From: Mytilisepta virgata
Lineage: Eukaryota; Mollusca; Bivalvia; Mytilida; Mytilidae
Length of the DNA: 64,000 nt
Direction of reading: 5' to 3'
NCBI GenBank assembly: GCA_028015205.1
Contig: CM051518.1
Location: 61,025,978 to 61,089,977 of the forward strand
Both the position numbers and the translations under genes were made by a program. The notes under the pieces were generated by a model. That model did no database searches. It was not told where the DNA came from and was given only the letters and a program-made list of their open reading frames with translations. Positions 61,442-64,000 of the stretch are shown here, one piece after another (positions within the stretch are counted from its first letter, which is position 1; each line of letters begins with the position of its first letter).

Positions 61442-62026
61442 GTATGTAGCTGTACATGATACAATATTAATGCTGATCTTGTGAATAGAATAATTAGTGT
61501 CTTACTGAGTCTTGTTACGATTTGATTACTAAACAAGATTTCTTGGGCATTCTGACAGTTTTTGATGTTAATCTAAAGAATATTTGTCTTTTATATATTA
61601 AATGAAGTATGCTTGTCTTCTGTCAAATTCATTTTGTGAGTTTTGTGTTTAAGTAAAAAACTTTGAAATTATTCACATATGGCAGATATAAATATAAAAA
61701 AATGTCACTTCAAATTATTAAAGCATGACACCTTTAAATAGTTCATTTAAAGTTTATTTTTGGACTGGGCCTGATTATTTACATTCAAGTTCTGCAAAAG
61801 TAGTGCAATTTTTCTGTTAAGTAGTGTTGATTTCCCGAAGCATATACTTTGAAAAATGCTAGAAATTTACAACTTACTTTGTCAGTAGAGCGACATTGAC
61901 AGTTTTTCTTGGCTTAACAGCTTATAGTATATTTTGAACATCATTGATTTATCAACTATTACAAATTATTTTCACCCCTTCCTGTTAATAATTGGAAAAT
62001 TCTTTTGATGGTTATATAAAGTTATG
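61442..62026. other. intron 27 or 3' region, no exon found
   Basis: The exon coding the rest of the flippase tail could not be recognised here; ATP11 tails are poorly conserved. No polyadenylation site could be assigned with confidence. Confidence 0.35.
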
Positions 62027-62035
62027 TATAGAAGT

Positions 62036-62730
62036 TACGGAAGCCCATTTAGGACCTACCAAAAATATAAATTTGTAATTCGTAATCACGAATTAAATTC
62101 GTTATCACAATTTTGTGTAACTCGTGATAACGGATTAAAATCGTTATAACGAATTGTATAAATCGTGATAACGAATTGTTATTACGGATTAAACTCATTA
62201 TATCTAATTTGTAGAAATAGTTATCACAGTTTTTTTGTAATTCGTGATAATGGATTAAATTTGTTATTACAGATTAAATTCGTTATAACAGATTTGTTTA
62301 AATCGCGATAACGGATTAAATTCGTGATAACGAATTAATGGAATTCATTATAACAAATATAATTCGTTCTCACGAATTATACAATTTGTTAAAACGATTT
62401 TAATCTGTTATCAAGAATTATAAAAATCTGTGATAACGAATTTAATCCGTAATCACGAATTACAAAAAAACTGTGATAACAAATTACACAAATTCGTGAA
62501 TTTAATCTGTGATAATGAATTATACAATTCGTAATCACGTTTTTTTAATCTGTTATCACTAATTACAAAAAAATGTGATAACGAGTTTAATCCATTATTA
62601 TGAATTACAAAAACCTTTTATAACTAATTTCAGAAATTAGTGATCACGAATTTAATCTGTGATAACGAATTCCACAATTCGTTATATCGAATTCAAATTA
62701 TATTTTTGGGAGGTCCTAAATGGGCTTCCA
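62036..62730. mobile_element. foldback element with 9-bp target duplication
   Basis: The 9 bases TATAGAAGT occur exactly at 62027-62035 and 62731-62739. The arms GGAAGCCCATTTAGGACCT plus 'accaaaaatataa' and 'ttatatttttgggagg' plus TCCTAAATGGGCTTCC are inverted. Between them are about 40 copies of a 14-16-bp word (TTCGTGATAACGAATT and inverted or point-mutated forms) pointing in both directions, so the whole element can fold. Nine-base duplications are typical of Mutator-like elements; there is no transposase. Confidence 0.85.
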
Positions 62731-62929
62731 TATAGAAGTAGTTTTTGTCAGGCAATACTTTGTTTTTTTGTGTGCCATTCTAATTCAGTAAAATTTACTG
62801 AAAATATGCTTGATTTTGACGAGATCCAACACTGCTTGTTTTTATCTCTTCTCATTGTACAAGGCCTTACATTTCTTCTTTTATATGTATATTGCATGTA
62901 TGATCTCACTTTAACCCCTGTAATCATCA

Positions 62930-63060
62930 AATGGTTTATTGCCACTTGGTCCAAATCCACTTGGTCTATGATTGTACCATTCCCATTAGGTCTATAACCA
63001 GAGGCATTTCCCATTCCTTCTACTCAATTTGAATAAGAGTTTGTTTACTAGGGAACCAGA
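62930..63060 (-). repeat. inverted single copy of the 63340-64000 repeat
   Basis: 'agaggcatttcccattcc', 'tctactcaa' and 'gtttactagggaac' are the reverse complement of one subunit of the array at 63340-63940. 'ccacttggtctatgattg' and 'attcccattaggtctat' are the reverse complement of its far end (63945-63990). This makes a large inverted structure with a 280-bp spacer. Confidence 0.75.
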
Positions 63061-63339
63061 TACATTTCCTGTTTTGAATTGTTGATATAGGCATTATGTA
63101 ATTACAAATTAAAATCACTTCATTTAAAGTGAAAGTTTGGGACCTGTTCAATTAGATTTCACCTCATCAATTGTTAAAACAATAAACTATACAATTTGTA
63201 AATATTTCATACATTTGACTTTAATTAGACAATTGAAGCCATTTAATTAATGCCAATAATGTTGGCAATCCTTATGTTATCATTTACAGAAAATTATTAT
63301 AAAATAGTGTAATTTTTTTTTTTAAAGATGTATTTTTTT

Positions 63340-64000
63340 TTTATATTTAAACAATTAGACAAAATGGGAAATGCACCTTGTTACTTAGTAAACACACTCT
63401 TATTTTAATTGAGTAGACGAAATGGGAAATGCCTCTTGTTCCCTAGTAAATACACTAGATTTAAACTAGTAGATGAAATGGGAAATGCCTCTGGTTGCAT
63501 TGTAAACACACTCTTATTTTAATTGAGTAGACGAAATGGGAAATGCCTCTTGTTGCCTAGTAAATACACTAGATTTAAACTAGTAGATGAAATGGGAAAT
63601 GCCTCTGGTTGCATTGTAAACACACTCTTATTTTAATTGAGTAGACGAAATGGGAAATGCCTCTTGTTGCCTAGTAAATACACTAGATTTAAACTAGTAG
63701 ATGAAATGGGAAATGCCTCTGGTTGCATTGTAAACACACTCTTATTTTAATTGAGTAGACGAAATGGGAAATGCCTCTTGTTGCCTAGTAAATACACTAG
63801 ATTTAAACTAGTAGATGAAATGGGAAATGCCTCTGGTTGCATTGTAAACACACTCTTATTTTAATTGAGTAGACGAAATGGGAAATGCCTCTTGTTCCCT
63901 AGTAAATACACTAAATTTAAGTAAGTAGACCAAATGGGAATTTTTTCATATTCCACAGTAGACATAATGGGAATAGACCAAGTGGGATATTACCCATCAA
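63340..64000 (+). repeat. 114-bp higher-order minisatellite, runs to the window end
   Basis: Period is exactly 114 bp over five units (unit starts 63411, 63525, 63639, 63753, 63867). Each unit is two related ~57-bp halves: 'gagtagacgaaatgggaaatg' + 'cctcttgtt' and 'tagtagatgaaatgggaaatg' + 'cctctggtt'. The ends are more diverged than the centre. The last 40 bp ('gggaatagaccaagtggg') match the inverted copy at 62930. Confidence 0.93.

Larger units (their letters stand above)
57190..58854. mobile_element. TAAGGCCACA-type TIR element, interrupted by two nested repeats
   Basis: The left TIR 'taaggccacattaaattg' plus 'attttagttctttgg' at 57190 and the right TIR 'ccaaagaacttaaaatcaa' plus 'cttggtgtggccta' ending at 58854 enclose 58525-58830, which aligns with the interior of the copy at 52147. 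The insertion at 57224-58524 lies in a T-run of the left part. Confidence 0.75.

Noticed and set aside
59400..59530. A complete MITE starting at TACAGTCAAACATG
   Set aside because: Only one end is convincing; no inverted partner was found.
62659..62997. 112-codon plus-strand frame and its minus-strand partner (62748-63014)
   Set aside because: They run across the right arm and border of the foldback element and into the inverted minisatellite copy, so they are chance frames.

Overview
This is about 64 kb of AT-rich, intron-rich animal DNA. It most likely comes from a bivalve mollusc, probably a mussel-like species. The organism call is an inference from three things: the spliced animal gene, mollusc-style tRNA-derived SINEs with a TCCA-type 3' tail, and dense non-autonomous repeats carrying CGTC-type microsatellites. 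There is no bacterial gene organisation.

One host gene dominates the plus strand. I assembled 27 coding exons between 10454 and 61441. All have AG/GT borders and all intron phases agree. Together they give 3,240 nt (1,080 codons) of a class-6 P4-ATPase, that is an ATP11A/B/C-type phospholipid flippase. The actuator DGET, the DKTGT phosphorylation site, the KGA, TGDK and GDGAND motifs and all ten expected membrane segments can be followed in order. The first coding exon (start codon) and the last one (C-terminal tail) were not found and may lie outside the window. One exon is a 21-nt in-frame microexon.

The introns are a transposon archive. Intron 21 holds a 5.6-kb DIRS-type tyrosine-recombinase retrotransposon in antisense orientation (44631-50248). 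It has gag, RT-RNase H-Dam-like and tyrosine recombinase frames, near-identical inverted terminal repeats, and an internal complementary region that reproduces the joined outer ends. It looks structurally intact and recent. A 400-bp inverted-repeat remnant with a gag-like frame (39421-39820) may be an internally deleted relative.

The most unusual theme is a set of non-autonomous repeats with one shared plan but different ends (about 3790, 8027, 9261, 11455, 18402, 26155, 36189, 41661, 53005, 57224, 57320). Each has a T-rich flank, a 5' GC-rich terminal motif that usually folds as a hairpin, often a CGTC-rich block, internal tandem units, a 3' subterminal motif complementary to the 5' end, a short terminal hairpin in several cases, and a CTAG/CTTG-TTT end. 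This resembles helentron-like rolling-circle elements. At 57190-58854 three elements are nested.

By region: 1-10453 holds a SINE, small MITEs, a retroelement 3' end with a broken RT-type frame, and three of the shared-plan elements. 10454-44471 holds exons 1-21 with minisatellites, MITEs, SINEs and hairpins in the introns. 44631-50248 is the DIRS element. 51351-61441 holds exons 22-27. 61442-64000 holds a foldback element with a 9-bp target duplication and an inverted pair of minisatellite blocks. Exon coordinates are hand-derived from splice motifs and reading frame. Element borders are approximate unless a target duplication fixes them.
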